Shown one piece after another: positions 17,291 through 25,813 of a stretch of 64,000 nucleotides of DNA. Position 1 is the stretch's first letter. Every line of letters starts with the position of its first letter. The position numbers and the translations under genes are program-made. This stretch comes from Victivallales bacterium. GTDB taxonomy: Bacteria; Verrucomicrobiota; Lentisphaeria; Oligosphaerales; Oligosphaeraceae. The DNA lies in NCBI GenBank assembly GCA_017554445.1, contig JAFZIJ010000081.1:34480-98479 (forward strand), written 5' to 3'. The notes beneath the pieces were generated by a model that was not told the DNA's origin, made no database searches, and saw only the letters and a program-made list of their open reading frames with translations.

Positions 17291-17751
17291 AAGAATAATG
17301 TAAGAGATTGTATCTGCCCGGTCAATACAGTGAGAGCCTCACGTGGGGAGAATACAGGAATGGGGCTTCCTGTGAAATGCTGCTGGTCACGTGTTACAAT
17401 GCAACAGGCATCAATGGCGTGTGCGGATTGTATTTGTATGGCGTCTTCAAAATCATTGTAGGAAGCTATGGCTGCTCTGGCAAGAATGGTTGCATCTATG
17501 GGAGCAATTGTGAAAAGTTTTAGAAGGATTGAAATGGCTTGATACGCTTTTGCCTTGCCAGACTGTTTGGATACGATATAGAAAACATTGTTTACGGATA
17601 TGGCGGATATGGCAAAGGAGATGGGGCTGCTTTCAGCCATTTGCCAAAGATGAAGCGCTTCGTGAAAGAAAACGCCTCGTTTGAAAAAGAAGTCAAGCAG
17701 TACATTGGTATCAAGAAGAACAGATGAGATAGGAGGCGCGTACATGTTCAT
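17083..17751 (-). CDS. PIN-domain toxin (VapC-like) with an unusual 3' extension
   Basis: Residues 1-140 of this 222-residue protein form a PIN domain of the PIN_3 type: LLDTNVLLDFF (two catalytic Asp), SAISVNNVFYIVSK, NDFEDAIQ (third acidic site) and VTRDQQHF. Such proteins are site-specific ribonucleases in toxin-antitoxin pairs. The start overlaps the upstream antitoxin stop as ATGA. The domain should end near SPREAL (about 139-144). The frame instead continues another 80 residues, antisense to the EamA gene, with no domain-like pattern (many Ser, Pro and Cys). A TGA lies in the neighbouring frame just after VLT, so a lost stop codon or a one-base frameshift is likely. The functional toxin may be about 145 residues. 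Confidence 0.8.
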   Translation of the reverse strand: MNMYAPPISSVLLDTNVLLDFFFKRGVFFHEALHLWQMAESSPISFAISAISVNNVFYIVSKQSGKAKAYQAISILLKLFTIAPIDATILARAAIASYNDFEDAIQIQSAHAIDACCIVTRDQQHFTGSPIPVFSPREALTVLTGQIQSLTLFFQISAFGFFCGTCESIIAININAQPPSSRTVSFCPSSIQPPMAANVDSKLMINEAMVGLKFFWPTICSV

Positions 17752-18014
17752 GCATCTCCAAGGCGTTGTAGGATTGCATCAGCCAGAGCATTTTTGTAAT
17801 TCCAATTATCAGGAAGCGGAGGCAATTCATCAGCCAATTTAAGTGCTTGTTCCACAAGAGATTGTTTAACACGTAATGGCTTTGTTTCTTGTAACGTCTT
17901 GTGGCGTTTCAAATGCAATATATGGCCTTTGGGGGTGCGAAGAGGCTTGCGGGACAAAGGTGAAATGAAGATCGGTTGATTGATGCCTTGTATTGTGCGT
18001 TTTGTTTGTGTCAT
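17748..18014 (-). CDS. Putative antitoxin partner of the PIN toxin
   Basis: The 88-residue basic protein directly precedes the PIN toxin gene and overlaps it by 4 nt, the usual arrangement of antitoxin-toxin operons. The C-terminal half (RVKQSLVEQALKLADELPP, NWNYKNALADAILQRLG) is helical and could wrap the toxin; the N-terminal half is rich in Lys and Arg (PLSRKPLRTPKGHILHLKRHK) and could bind DNA or RNA. I do not recognise a known antitoxin family. A consensus Shine-Dalgarno (GGAGG) precedes the ATG, and an AT-rich promoter-like region (TTATATTATAC) lies 35-60 bp upstream, where autoregulation would act. Confidence 0.7.
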   Translation of the reverse strand: MTQTKRTIQGINQPIFISPLSRKPLRTPKGHILHLKRHKTLQETKPLRVKQSLVEQALKLADELPPLPDNWNYKNALADAILQRLGDA

Positions 18015-18104
18015 TTATTACCTCCAGTAAGTTTTGCTATCTGATATGTCTTTTATATTAGTATAATATAACCTTTTCAAATAACAAATCCGATTCTTGT
18101 AAAA

Positions 18105-18138
18105 AAATGGCGTTACGGATTAGTTCGTAACGCCATTT
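18105..18138 (-). terminator. Intrinsic terminator of the GH2-like gene
   Basis: Perfect 13-bp arms AAATGGCGTTACG and CGTAACGCCATTT with an 8-nt loop. On the minus strand it follows the GH2-like stop by 44 bp and runs straight into a T-rich tract, the classic intrinsic terminator layout. Confidence 0.88.
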
Positions 18139-18181
18139 AGCATGAAAAAAATAGTTTTGGATAATTTAAGTTATAGAAAAA

Positions 18182-21100
18182 CTACCACCGCATATCCGCA
18201 TAGGGATCATCACGGTTGACGCGTTTATCCGTGTAGAGGAGAGCTGGGTCGGCCATTTGGGGATCCGGGCCGAAGTAAGCCGTCCATGATACGCCTGATT
18301 CAATGCCGCAATTGGCGAGAACGATGGTCAGCAGACGTTCCGTCTTGACGCGTGTAAAGACCATGTCCTTCCGCCATTCCGGATCGAAATCTTCCGCGGC
18401 GGCGGAGAGCCAGACGATGCGGCCTTTTTCAATTGGAATATCTGCGATGACGCCTGTGTCGCTCTTCCAGCCGTCGTAGGTAATTTCGCTGACGACAGGG
18501 ACTTCCAGCTTGCGGCGCCAATGGATTTCGGCGGGCGAAACACCTGCGAAAACGGCGGGAAGGCGTGTGGAATCCAGATGGTTCTTCCAATGCGTCTCCT
18601 GCTTGACGGCGAAGCGGTTGCCAGTGGCGGCAACCAAAGCCTGCGCGTCTTCCGTGGAAAGGCCTGAAGCGACGATGGTTCCGCCGAAGATGAGGTAATC
18701 CTTCAGGGCTTCTCCAGCCTTTTCAATCTGCGGTTTGCAGCCGCGTTTCAGAAGCATAACCGTTTGTTGGGGCTTCTGCGGAATGGCGTTGATGTCAGCC
18801 ATGATGCCTTGCTTGTATGTGGAAGGCGACATCGCGTAGGCGGCGAGATTCGTGAAAATCTTGTCAGCGACGGCGTCTTTTGCGATACGATCCGTGATGT
18901 CCAATTGGCAGAAAATCATACGGCCGTTACCGCTAAATGTCTCCCAGAGAGCCATGTAGCGAAGATCAAAACCTGTATCAACTAGTGGATGGACACTGGT
19001 CTGATGCGGCTTTTCAACGATGGTCGAAGCGACGACGCCGAGTTGCGAGCAGCGCCAGACGCGTTTCCAACGTTGGTCCGCATCAAGACTTTTGGGCGGT
19101 CCGGCAAGCGGGCCGAGCGACGTCGCGCCGCGCCAATCGGCGAGATCTTCGTTGACCAAACCGTTCAGAATGGCGTGGTTCGGCTGGCGGATCCAGAGCT
19201 GCCGTGAGCCTGGCGTAAAGGCGCGGAAACCAAAGGATGTAAACAGAGCTTTGGCGTTCTGTTCAAAGACGATGACCGTCAATCCGCGATCGACTAGTCT
19301 AGGCAAGTCCTTCAATGCAGGAGCGTTGCAAACATTGTCCAACGATTCACAGCCGATGGCGAGGACTTGGAGATCACGCGGCAATGGCTTGTCTGGATCG
19401 AGTTTTGGTATCTTGATGCCCATGCGTGAGAAGGCATCCGTCGTCTTGCCTGCAACATCCAGCAACCCCCATGACGGGAAGGCTGTGTTCCGTTTGACAC
19501 GGGCCGGATAGAACTGAATGGCGAACGGTTTCACATCAAGCCAATTGTCTTTTGCTTTTATACTGGCGACATGCTTGGCTTTTACGGTGGCGACGAGCTT
19601 CGCCTCCGAACGGCCATTGACTTTCGGAGCGGTGAAACGGATTTGCGAGGCACCGGATTCACCGGGCTGGACGACGACATCTTCCTGTCCATTTGCAATT
19701 TTCTGACCGTCCATGACACATTCCCATTTGACATTGAATGTCATGGGATAGCGGTTGTCGTTGAGCAGGATGACAGATTTTTCGACGGATTCACCCGTGC
19801 GGAACGTGTGGTCTTGTGCAAACCACTGATCGTCCGGACCGCCGATGTAGGCATAGAGCGGAGCGAGAAGTTGCGGCATGACTTTGCCGCGCAACGTCGG
19901 CTGGAAGTATTCCGCTTCTTCGGGGCGCCCAAGATCGTGGAGGGTACGGATTTCGCCGCCGCCGCCTTGATCATAGACCCACTGTGAACAATCATAGCCG
20001 GGTCTCTGGAGATTCGCCCAGTCCGTATTAAGCGGAACAGACGGAGGAAGTTGTCCAACAGATCCGGGGGCTGATTTCTTGATGAGACGCCGCCAGCAGT
20101 TCTCCCACGCGTTGACACCGCCGGAAATGCCCCATGTACGCCATGCTGGGATGAGGATTTCATAGACGCGTGATGAGCAGATGTCGAGAATCGGCGGATA
20201 GTTGTAGCAGAAATAGGGGTAGGATGAATACCAGACTTTTCTCTGCTGATGCCACTGGCGGGAGAGATAATCGACATAGTCGTCCTCTTCCAGATCGTAG
20301 GCTTTTTCGCCGAGCTGGATGGCGCCGTATTCAGTCATAACCGGTTCATTGGCCCACCATTGACGTGGATCGCGCATCTGGAAGTCGCCTGGATAAGGGA
20401 TGGCGTGTTCGACCATGAACAACGGCTTGTCGCCGTTCTGAGCCCAGACGCGCAGCCATTCGCGGAGATCCTGCTGTTCCGGCCAGCCAAGATAGTTATT
20501 TAACGTATAGAGTTCACCGATCTTACCGCATGCGTGGTTATAGGTGGGACGGGTCGGATCAAGCATGCGGACGAAAGCGTTCGACTTGAGCATGGCGTAT
20601 TCCTTCTTGACGGAAGGGGAATCGGGATTGAAATCCATCTTGCCGTCGAGCAGAAGCGGATTTTGGTCTTGTGCATAGCAGTTGCCGTTCATGTTCATAC
20701 GCCACATGACGAGTGACGGATGGTTGATGACGCGGCGGACATCATGCTCGGCATGTTTGGTCCAATCATTCCATGCACGCGGTTCGTCAATGTCGCTGAA
20801 GAAGCCTGTGACGGGCAGCGGGCCAAGGCCGACGAGCATTCCTTCTTCATCACAAACTTCTAGGATATAGGGATTTGCGTCCGGTTTGCCGGGAAATGTC
20901 GAGTCTTCGATATAGACATAGTTGTAACTTGCAGCCATGGCCTTTTTAATCCAATGGCGCATGGCTTCCTTCGTATGCCAGTTGCCTTTGAAGGGCCAGT
21001 AGGCACATGGCTTCAAATTGAACTTTATCCCGTTCAAGTAGAAGTATTTGCCATTGATTTTGAAATCGCGGAAACCAAAACGGATAGGTATCGTCTGATC

Positions 21101-22480
21101 CATGAGATCAACGCCTTTGAAGCAGGAAAGCGTCATCGTGTAGAGCTTCGGATTGGCGGGTTCCCACAGGACGGCGTCCTGCCATTTGTCCTTCGCGACG
21201 ATTTGATCGCCCAACACTTTTCCGTTGATGGATTTGACGATTTTGTCGCCGTCATGGATGTCAAACCGCCACAGGAGGTCATCATTCGTCCTTTTGGTAA
21301 GGTTGGTCTTGACGGTGATGGTCTTCTCTGCCGTGTCCGTAATGATTGTGCAATCGTCGAACGTGTTTTCCTTCGGGAGGGAGCGAAGGAAAACATCACC
21401 GTTGATGCTAGTGGGCTGCTGAGTTGAACGCTTGATAACTCGAGGGAGGATGTTCACGGCGTTAATCGACTGCACAAACACACAGATTGGAAGAACTTGT
21501 CCAGGAACGACATATTCCGTGACGTCCAACGAACCACCCTGGTAGCCAAGTTCGCCGATCTTCTTGTCGTTGCAGAACACGATGGCGTTTGTCGTCAATC
21601 TTTCAAAATCGAGTAAGATACGGCGATTTTCCCAGAATTTCGGAATCATGATGTCACGGCGATACCATGCGAAATGCCTTCCGGCGGGATTTTCGCGGCC
21701 CGGATCGTCGTCATGGTAGAAAACGCCTTCATTCTTGAGGGCGGGCACTTTGGCGAAGCCCCATTTGTCATCTGCGGGAAGCGGTGGATCCTTGACGATC
21801 GGGCGGTCGACTTTGACGATCCGCAGATTGTCAAACCAAACCGTTCCTTTGACGCCGGTCTGCTTGCCGCGGTTGCGGCAGGCAATGAGCTTGATTTCTT
21901 TCGTATCGGCGGGGAGGCTGATTTCAATGTCAAGCGTCTGCCATTTGTCAGAGAAGGGAATCTCCTTGCTGAGATGGCAGAAGTACTGCCAATGGCGTGA
22001 ATCCTGTATTTCAATCTGAATGGTTCCGATTTTAACTTGATTGAGGACATCGAGACGGACGTTCAGCTTGGTCTGCGACGGGATGTTTTTAAGCATCGTG
22101 TGGACGTGATAAAGATTCTCGTTCGGCGGAATGTCGAGATCGACTTTCAGGGCGCCATTGCCGGCCGTATGCTGCGACGGGTCGTATGACGCTTGGATAG
22201 TGCCATGGGCAGGGTCGCTGATGACCCAGCGGTCCATGGATTCCGGGCCTGTCATCTTCAGCTCATGAACGGTATCGAGAATAACTTCATCTTGGTACTG
22301 CGAGGCTGAGCGGAACTGCCATAAGCCATTGATGCAAACGGTTTCACGCAAGGCGGAAGACGTCTTCCACGCCTTCTCGTAGCTCCATTCGGGATAGGCG
22401 CCTTCAGGCAACGGCGGCGTGAAGGCGGAAACGACCATCAATGCGGAAAGAAATGAAAGCAATGAAATTTTTTTGTTCAT
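18182..22480 (-). CDS. Giant secreted GH2-like protein
   Basis: The 1432-residue protein has a signal peptide (MNKKISLLSFLSALMVVSAF), a carbohydrate-binding-like sandwich (about 75-225, WFDNLRIV), a GH2 N-terminal jelly roll (FAWYRRDIMIP, LLDFERLTTNAIVFCN), immunoglobulin-like domain, and a GH2 barrel (FGFRDFKINGKYFYLNG, HPSLVMWRMNMNGN at about 593). In GH2 the segment is normally (V/I)xxWS(L/x)(G/x)NE with the acid/base Glu at the end; here the position reads Gly/Asn, so the acid/base appears lost. A Glu in PLFMVEHA (about 688) matches the nucleophile. The 700 C-terminal residues contain Rossmann-like and beta domains. Beta-galactosidase, glucuronidase or mannosidase activities occur in the family; this member may have a changed mechanism or be a binding protein. 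Confidence 0.82.
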   Translation of the reverse strand: MNKKISLLSFLSALMVVSAFTPPLPEGAYPEWSYEKAWKTSSALRETVCINGLWQFRSASQYQDEVILDTVHELKMTGPESMDRWVISDPAHGTIQASYDPSQHTAGNGALKVDLDIPPNENLYHVHTMLKNIPSQTKLNVRLDVLNQVKIGTIQIEIQDSRHWQYFCHLSKEIPFSDKWQTLDIEISLPADTKEIKLIACRNRGKQTGVKGTVWFDNLRIVKVDRPIVKDPPLPADDKWGFAKVPALKNEGVFYHDDDPGRENPAGRHFAWYRRDIMIPKFWENRRILLDFERLTTNAIVFCNDKKIGELGYQGGSLDVTEYVVPGQVLPICVFVQSINAVNILPRVIKRSTQQPTSINGDVFLRSLPKENTFDDCTIITDTAEKTITVKTNLTKRTNDDLLWRFDIHDGDKIVKSINGKVLGDQIVAKDKWQDAVLWEPANPKLYTMTLSCFKGVDLMDQTIPIRFGFRDFKINGKYFYLNGIKFNLKPCAYWPFKGNWHTKEAMRHWIKKAMAASYNYVYIEDSTFPGKPDANPYILEVCDEEGMLVGLGPLPVTGFFSDIDEPRAWNDWTKHAEHDVRRVINHPSLVMWRMNMNGNCYAQDQNPLLLDGKMDFNPDSPSVKKEYAMLKSNAFVRMLDPTRPTYNHACGKIGELYTLNNYLGWPEQQDLREWLRVWAQNGDKPLFMVEHAIPYPGDFQMRDPRQWWANEPVMTEYGAIQLGEKAYDLEEDDYVDYLSRQWHQQRKVWYSSYPYFCYNYPPILDICSSRVYEILIPAWRTWGISGGVNAWENCWRRLIKKSAPGSVGQLPPSVPLNTDWANLQRPGYDCSQWVYDQGGGGEIRTLHDLGRPEEAEYFQPTLRGKVMPQLLAPLYAYIGGPDDQWFAQDHTFRTGESVEKSVILLNDNRYPMTFNVKWECVMDGQKIANGQEDVVVQPGESGASQIRFTAPKVNGRSEAKLVATVKAKHVASIKAKDNWLDVKPFAIQFYPARVKRNTAFPSWGLLDVAGKTTDAFSRMGIKIPKLDPDKPLPRDLQVLAIGCESLDNVCNAPALKDLPRLVDRGLTVIVFEQNAKALFTSFGFRAFTPGSRQLWIRQPNHAILNGLVNEDLADWRGATSLGPLAGPPKSLDADQRWKRVWRCSQLGVVASTIVEKPHQTSVHPLVDTGFDLRYMALWETFSGNGRMIFCQLDITDRIAKDAVADKIFTNLAAYAMSPSTYKQGIMADINAIPQKPQQTVMLLKRGCKPQIEKAGEALKDYLIFGGTIVASGLSTEDAQALVAATGNRFAVKQETHWKNHLDSTRLPAVFAGVSPAEIHWRRKLEVPVVSEITYDGWKSDTGVIADIPIEKGRIVWLSAAAEDFDPEWRKDMVFTRVKTERLLTIVLANCGIESGVSWTAYFGPDPQMADPALLYTDKRVNRDDPYADMRW

Positions 22481-22533
22481 AAGACAGATGATGTTCTAAG
22501 TGAAAAATAATGATAAAACCGTAAAAATCCTTC

Positions 22534-22569
22534 ACTAGAAGCTCTAGAGACTCTAGAAAATCTAGAGAG
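22534..22569. repeat. Four 9-bp TCTAGA units between the reductase and GH2-like genes
   Basis: Nonamers ACTAGAAGC, TCTAGAGAC, TCTAGAAAA and TCTAGAGAG stand head to tail. The period and position match the CTGGA family, with CTAGA in place of CTGGA. Confidence 0.85.
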
Positions 22570-22584
22570 GTTGGAAGAGAAAGT

Positions 22585-23826
22585 TCAATTCTGCTTGACT
22601 TCTTCTTCGACTTTCTTCAGCAGTGTGGGGATTTGCAGCTGCTGCGGGCATTTCTTGAGGCAGGATTCGCATTCAACGCAGGAATCCACGCGGGCATCGT
22701 CCGGAATGCCGTTGTAGCCATTCTTGAACTGCCACTTGTTGTGGTTGAGTTTGAATTGGTTATAGAGTCCGAAGATGGTTGAGATTTCGACGCCGGCGGG
22801 GCAGGGCATGCAGTAGCGGCAGCCTGTGCAGGGGATGGCGCCCGCCTTGCGGTAGGCCTGGACGGCTTCGTCGAGAACTTTGCGTTCGTCATCGGTGAGT
22901 GGCTTGAATTCGGAGAACGTCTTGATGTTTTCTTCAAGATGCTCCATTTTCGTCATGCCGGAGAGAATGGTGAGGACGTTGGGCAGGGAGGCGACGAAAC
23001 GGAACGCCCAGGCGGCGGTCGTCAGATTCGGATTGGCCTTCTTGAGAATGTCGTTCGCTTCCTGTGAAAGCGTTGCAAGTGCACCACCGCGAAGCGGCTC
23101 CATGATGACGACGGGGATGTTGCGCTCCGTGAGAATCTCATACTGTTCACGGGAATGGTAGAGTTCCCAGTCGAGAATGTTCAACTGGATCTGCGCGAAA
23201 TCCCATGGGTAGGCGGAGGCGATTTTCTTGAGGTTTTCGAATTTGTCATGGAAGGAGAAACCGATCTTGCGGACTTTGCCTTCGGCCTTCTTTTTCTGGA
23301 GAAAGTCCCACACATGGAGCTTAGTGGCCGTTTTCCAAACATTTGCGTTCATGTTGTGGAAGAGATAGAAGTCGAAGTAATCCGCTTTGCAACGTTCAAG
23401 CTGTTCATTGAAAATGCGTTCCACATCCGCTTCCGTTTTGCAGAGGCCGACGGGCATCTTGCTGGTCAGATAATAGGAATCGCGCGGAAACTTCGGAAGG
23501 ATGTCACCGCAGAACTTTTCGGACTGGCCTTTATGGTAGAAATAGGCGGTGTCGAAATAGTTGATACCAGCTTCAAGTGCGCGTTTGACAAGGGCTTCGG
23601 CCTTTTCGTAGTCAATTTGGTCTCCTTGGGTGGGGAGACGCATCATGCCGTAACCGAGCAGCGGGACGGAGATATCCGTATTGCGCAGCGTGCGGCGTGC
23701 CACCTGCGGGCCGTTGGAGAGTGACGACACTTTATTGAGCTTCGGAGCTTCCTGCGCGACTAGCGATGTCACTTGCGTGGCGGCGGCTGAGGCGATGGCG
23801 GTTTTAAGGAAATCACGTCTGTTCAT
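22585..23826 (-). CDS. Tat-exported aldo/keto reductase with C-terminal 4Fe-4S domain
   Basis: The 413-residue protein has a textbook twin-arginine signal (MNRRDFLKTAIASAAATQV), an aldo/keto reductase barrel with the full tetrad (Asp in NYFDTAYFYHKG, Tyr two residues on, Lys in YLTSKMPVG, His in FYLFHNMN), and a C-terminal ferredoxin-like part: CTGCRYCMPCPAGV (about 340) and CVECESCLKKCPQ (about 390). The barrel uses NAD(P)H in cytoplasmic relatives. Export by Tat would require the cofactor to be carried in the folded protein, or electrons to come through the Fe-S clusters. The gene overlaps the membrane ferredoxin gene by 4 nt (ATGA), and AAGGAG is inside that upstream gene, so the two proteins are made together. 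Confidence 0.92.
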   Translation of the reverse strand: MNRRDFLKTAIASAAATQVTSLVAQEAPKLNKVSSLSNGPQVARRTLRNTDISVPLLGYGMMRLPTQGDQIDYEKAEALVKRALEAGINYFDTAYFYHKGQSEKFCGDILPKFPRDSYYLTSKMPVGLCKTEADVERIFNEQLERCKADYFDFYLFHNMNANVWKTATKLHVWDFLQKKKAEGKVRKIGFSFHDKFENLKKIASAYPWDFAQIQLNILDWELYHSREQYEILTERNIPVVIMEPLRGGALATLSQEANDILKKANPNLTTAAWAFRFVASLPNVLTILSGMTKMEHLEENIKTFSEFKPLTDDERKVLDEAVQAYRKAGAIPCTGCRYCMPCPAGVEISTIFGLYNQFKLNHNKWQFKNGYNGIPDDARVDSCVECESCLKKCPQQLQIPTLLKKVEEEVKQN

Positions 23827-25406
23827 TCTGTTTCAACTCCTTCTTGTTTGGGGATTGGGGATACGGTGATGGTTTTGTTTGGACAGATGGCTTGGCATGC
23901 GCCGCAACCGATACATAAATCTTTCGTCAATTTCGGGGCTCCGGTCTTTCGGAGGGTAATGGCCTTCGTCGGGCAGACTTCCGCGCATTTGCCGCATGGC
24001 TCGTCATCACGGAACACCTTGCAGTTCTTGTAGTTGATGGCGGCCTGCGCGATGCGGAGCTTCTGTTTTTCCGCAAGCGGGACAGGTATAATGGCACCCG
24101 TCGGGCAGATTTGCGAACAGCGGTTACAATCGTAGCCGCAATGGCTGTCTTCAAGATTCAGCGTCACGAAGCCATATCCTGTTGGCGACGGCTTGATGAT
24201 CTTGGACGGACAGTTATGGACGCAAAGCAAACAGGCCGTGCATCTTGACGCAAAACGCGACACATCGCCTGCACCAGGCGGGAGAATGAACTGCGGCTTG
24301 GCTTCTGCGGCATCTTCATCATCTCCTTCCGCAGAAACTGCTGAAGTTTTCGCATCAAGCAACTGCTTCAGATAATGCTTGCCGACGGCTGCACTGACGC
24401 CAAGTCCAATCAGACCGACTGGAATGGAAAGCAGCAGTTCGCGTTTCGCCATGTAAGGCGTGGAAGGCCGAGATTCGTGCTGTTCATCCATGGGCTTGGC
24501 ATCTTCCTGTGGTGCAGGTTGTTGGACGGCAACAGGACGCCCAAAATGGATGGCCCCCATAGCGCAGGCACCAAGGCAGTTCAGACAACGGACGCAGCGT
24601 GCGTTGTCGATACGGTGGTTCTCTAGGTCAATGCACCCTGCGTTGCAGGCTTTGACGCAACGGCCGCATTTAACGCATTTTCCCGAGATGGAAAGTTTGA
24701 ACAGACCGATTCTGGAGACGATGCCAAGCATCGTTCCAACAGGGCAGATCGCGTTGCAGAACAAACGCTTACGCCAAAGGGCGGCACCGATGATGACGAT
24801 GACAGGCAAGATGGCGCCAATGCCGTAGGACGACAGAAGACATCCTTTGGAGCAATTGTTTTCGGGAACATCAATTTTCGCTTCAGCGACACTTTTTTCC
24901 TCTTCTTCTGATTCATCGTTGTCATCTTTTTCAGCAGCGGCTTCATCTGATTTTTCAACAACGGCGGCTTTCGGTTGATTCCATGCGGCGAAGGGACGAC
25001 CAAAATTAGAATACGGGTCTAACATCTTGAAACCTAATGTCCAGCCGATGGCCAGCAGGCCGATGACAACACCCAGACAGATCGCCCGCGGGAATGCGAG
25101 ATGTTTCGGCAATGGTTTGCCTTTCCGTCTGGACAGGAAAGCGACGATGTCCTGCGAAATGCCCAAGGGGCAGATGACAGAGCAGTAGAAACGTCCGAAC
25201 AACAATGTGATAAGCAGGATGACGATAAATGTCACCAGTGTGCCGACGGAAAACGCGGCGATGGTTTTCATCAGCGACGGCGCGGCCTGGATTTTCAGCA
25301 ATACAGTTGCAGGCTGAAGCAGTCCGATAAACGCCAACGTAATGAGAATGAACACAATGGCGGCGATTCCGACACGGATTCTTTTAGGGGTGTTGTTCTT
25401 TTTCAT
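23823..25406 (-). CDS. NapH-like membrane polyferredoxin
   Basis: The 527-residue protein begins MKKNNTPKRI (start 25406; a longer frame upstream overlaps the DUF2752 gene). At least four membrane helices flank two Cys motifs on cytoplasmic loops, FYCSVICPLG and FCNAICPVGT, typical of NapH/CcoG-type proteins. Further 4Fe-4S sites follow: CVKCGRCVKAC, CVRCLNCLGAC, CTACLLCVHNCP, CNRCSQICP, CGKCAEVCP and CIGCGACQAICP, enough for a chain of clusters. A Glu/Asp-rich linker (EKDDNDESEEEE) separates the helical and ferredoxin parts. Such proteins move electrons from the quinone pool or cytoplasmic donors across the membrane. Linkage to the Tat reductase gene suggests it feeds that enzyme. Confidence 0.93.
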   Translation of the reverse strand: MKKNNTPKRIRVGIAAIVFILITLAFIGLLQPATVLLKIQAAPSLMKTIAAFSVGTLVTFIVILLITLLFGRFYCSVICPLGISQDIVAFLSRRKGKPLPKHLAFPRAICLGVVIGLLAIGWTLGFKMLDPYSNFGRPFAAWNQPKAAVVEKSDEAAAEKDDNDESEEEEKSVAEAKIDVPENNCSKGCLLSSYGIGAILPVIVIIGAALWRKRLFCNAICPVGTMLGIVSRIGLFKLSISGKCVKCGRCVKACNAGCIDLENHRIDNARCVRCLNCLGACAMGAIHFGRPVAVQQPAPQEDAKPMDEQHESRPSTPYMAKRELLLSIPVGLIGLGVSAAVGKHYLKQLLDAKTSAVSAEGDDEDAAEAKPQFILPPGAGDVSRFASRCTACLLCVHNCPSKIIKPSPTGYGFVTLNLEDSHCGYDCNRCSQICPTGAIIPVPLAEKQKLRIAQAAINYKNCKVFRDDEPCGKCAEVCPTKAITLRKTGAPKLTKDLCIGCGACQAICPNKTITVSPIPKQEGVETE

Positions 25407-25407
25407 G

Positions 25408-25803
25408 TCAGTAGGTGGCTGGCGGAGCCAACAGAGTAAATGGATAGAAAGGGAGGTTCCGGCAGATGAAGAACAGGATGAAAACAGTGGCGACTGTGAT
25501 CGCGAACGGCTTGTTGTATTGGAGCTTGGGATACTTCCAAATGAGCAGAGTGCAGACACCCATAGGAAACAGGATGGCGTTGTAGCGTATGGCTTTGAGC
25601 GGATGGCCATGGAGCAATGCGTGGACGGCTCGCGTGCCTCCGCAGCCCGGACAGTGCATGCCTGTGACTTCATGGAACGGACAACGCGGCATGAACCGCT
25701 GGATGGAGTTGCCCGGCTCCATGGCGTAAACAGCCGCCAAGGCCGCGTTCATGAGAATCACGGCAGGTATGGTGAGGATCAGTTGTTTACGTGACAGTTT
25801 CAT
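25408..25803 (-). CDS. DUF2752 small membrane protein
   Basis: The 131-residue protein carries the DUF2752 hallmark: a first hydrophobic segment (LILTIPAVILMNAALAAVYAM), then CPFHEVTGMHCPGCGGTRAVHALLHG with the CPGCGxTRA core, then two more hydrophobic stretches. The family is widespread with no proven function; its Cys pair may bind metal or be a redox site. It ends 1 bp before the start of the polyferredoxin gene, so it is probably part of the same redox operon. No clear Shine-Dalgarno precedes its ATG. Confidence 0.9.
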   Translation of the reverse strand: MKLSRKQLILTIPAVILMNAALAAVYAMEPGNSIQRFMPRCPFHEVTGMHCPGCGGTRAVHALLHGHPLKAIRYNAILFPMGVCTLLIWKYPKLQYNKPFAITVATVFILFFICRNLPFYPFTLLAPPATY

Positions 25804-25813
25804 TTGTCAATAA

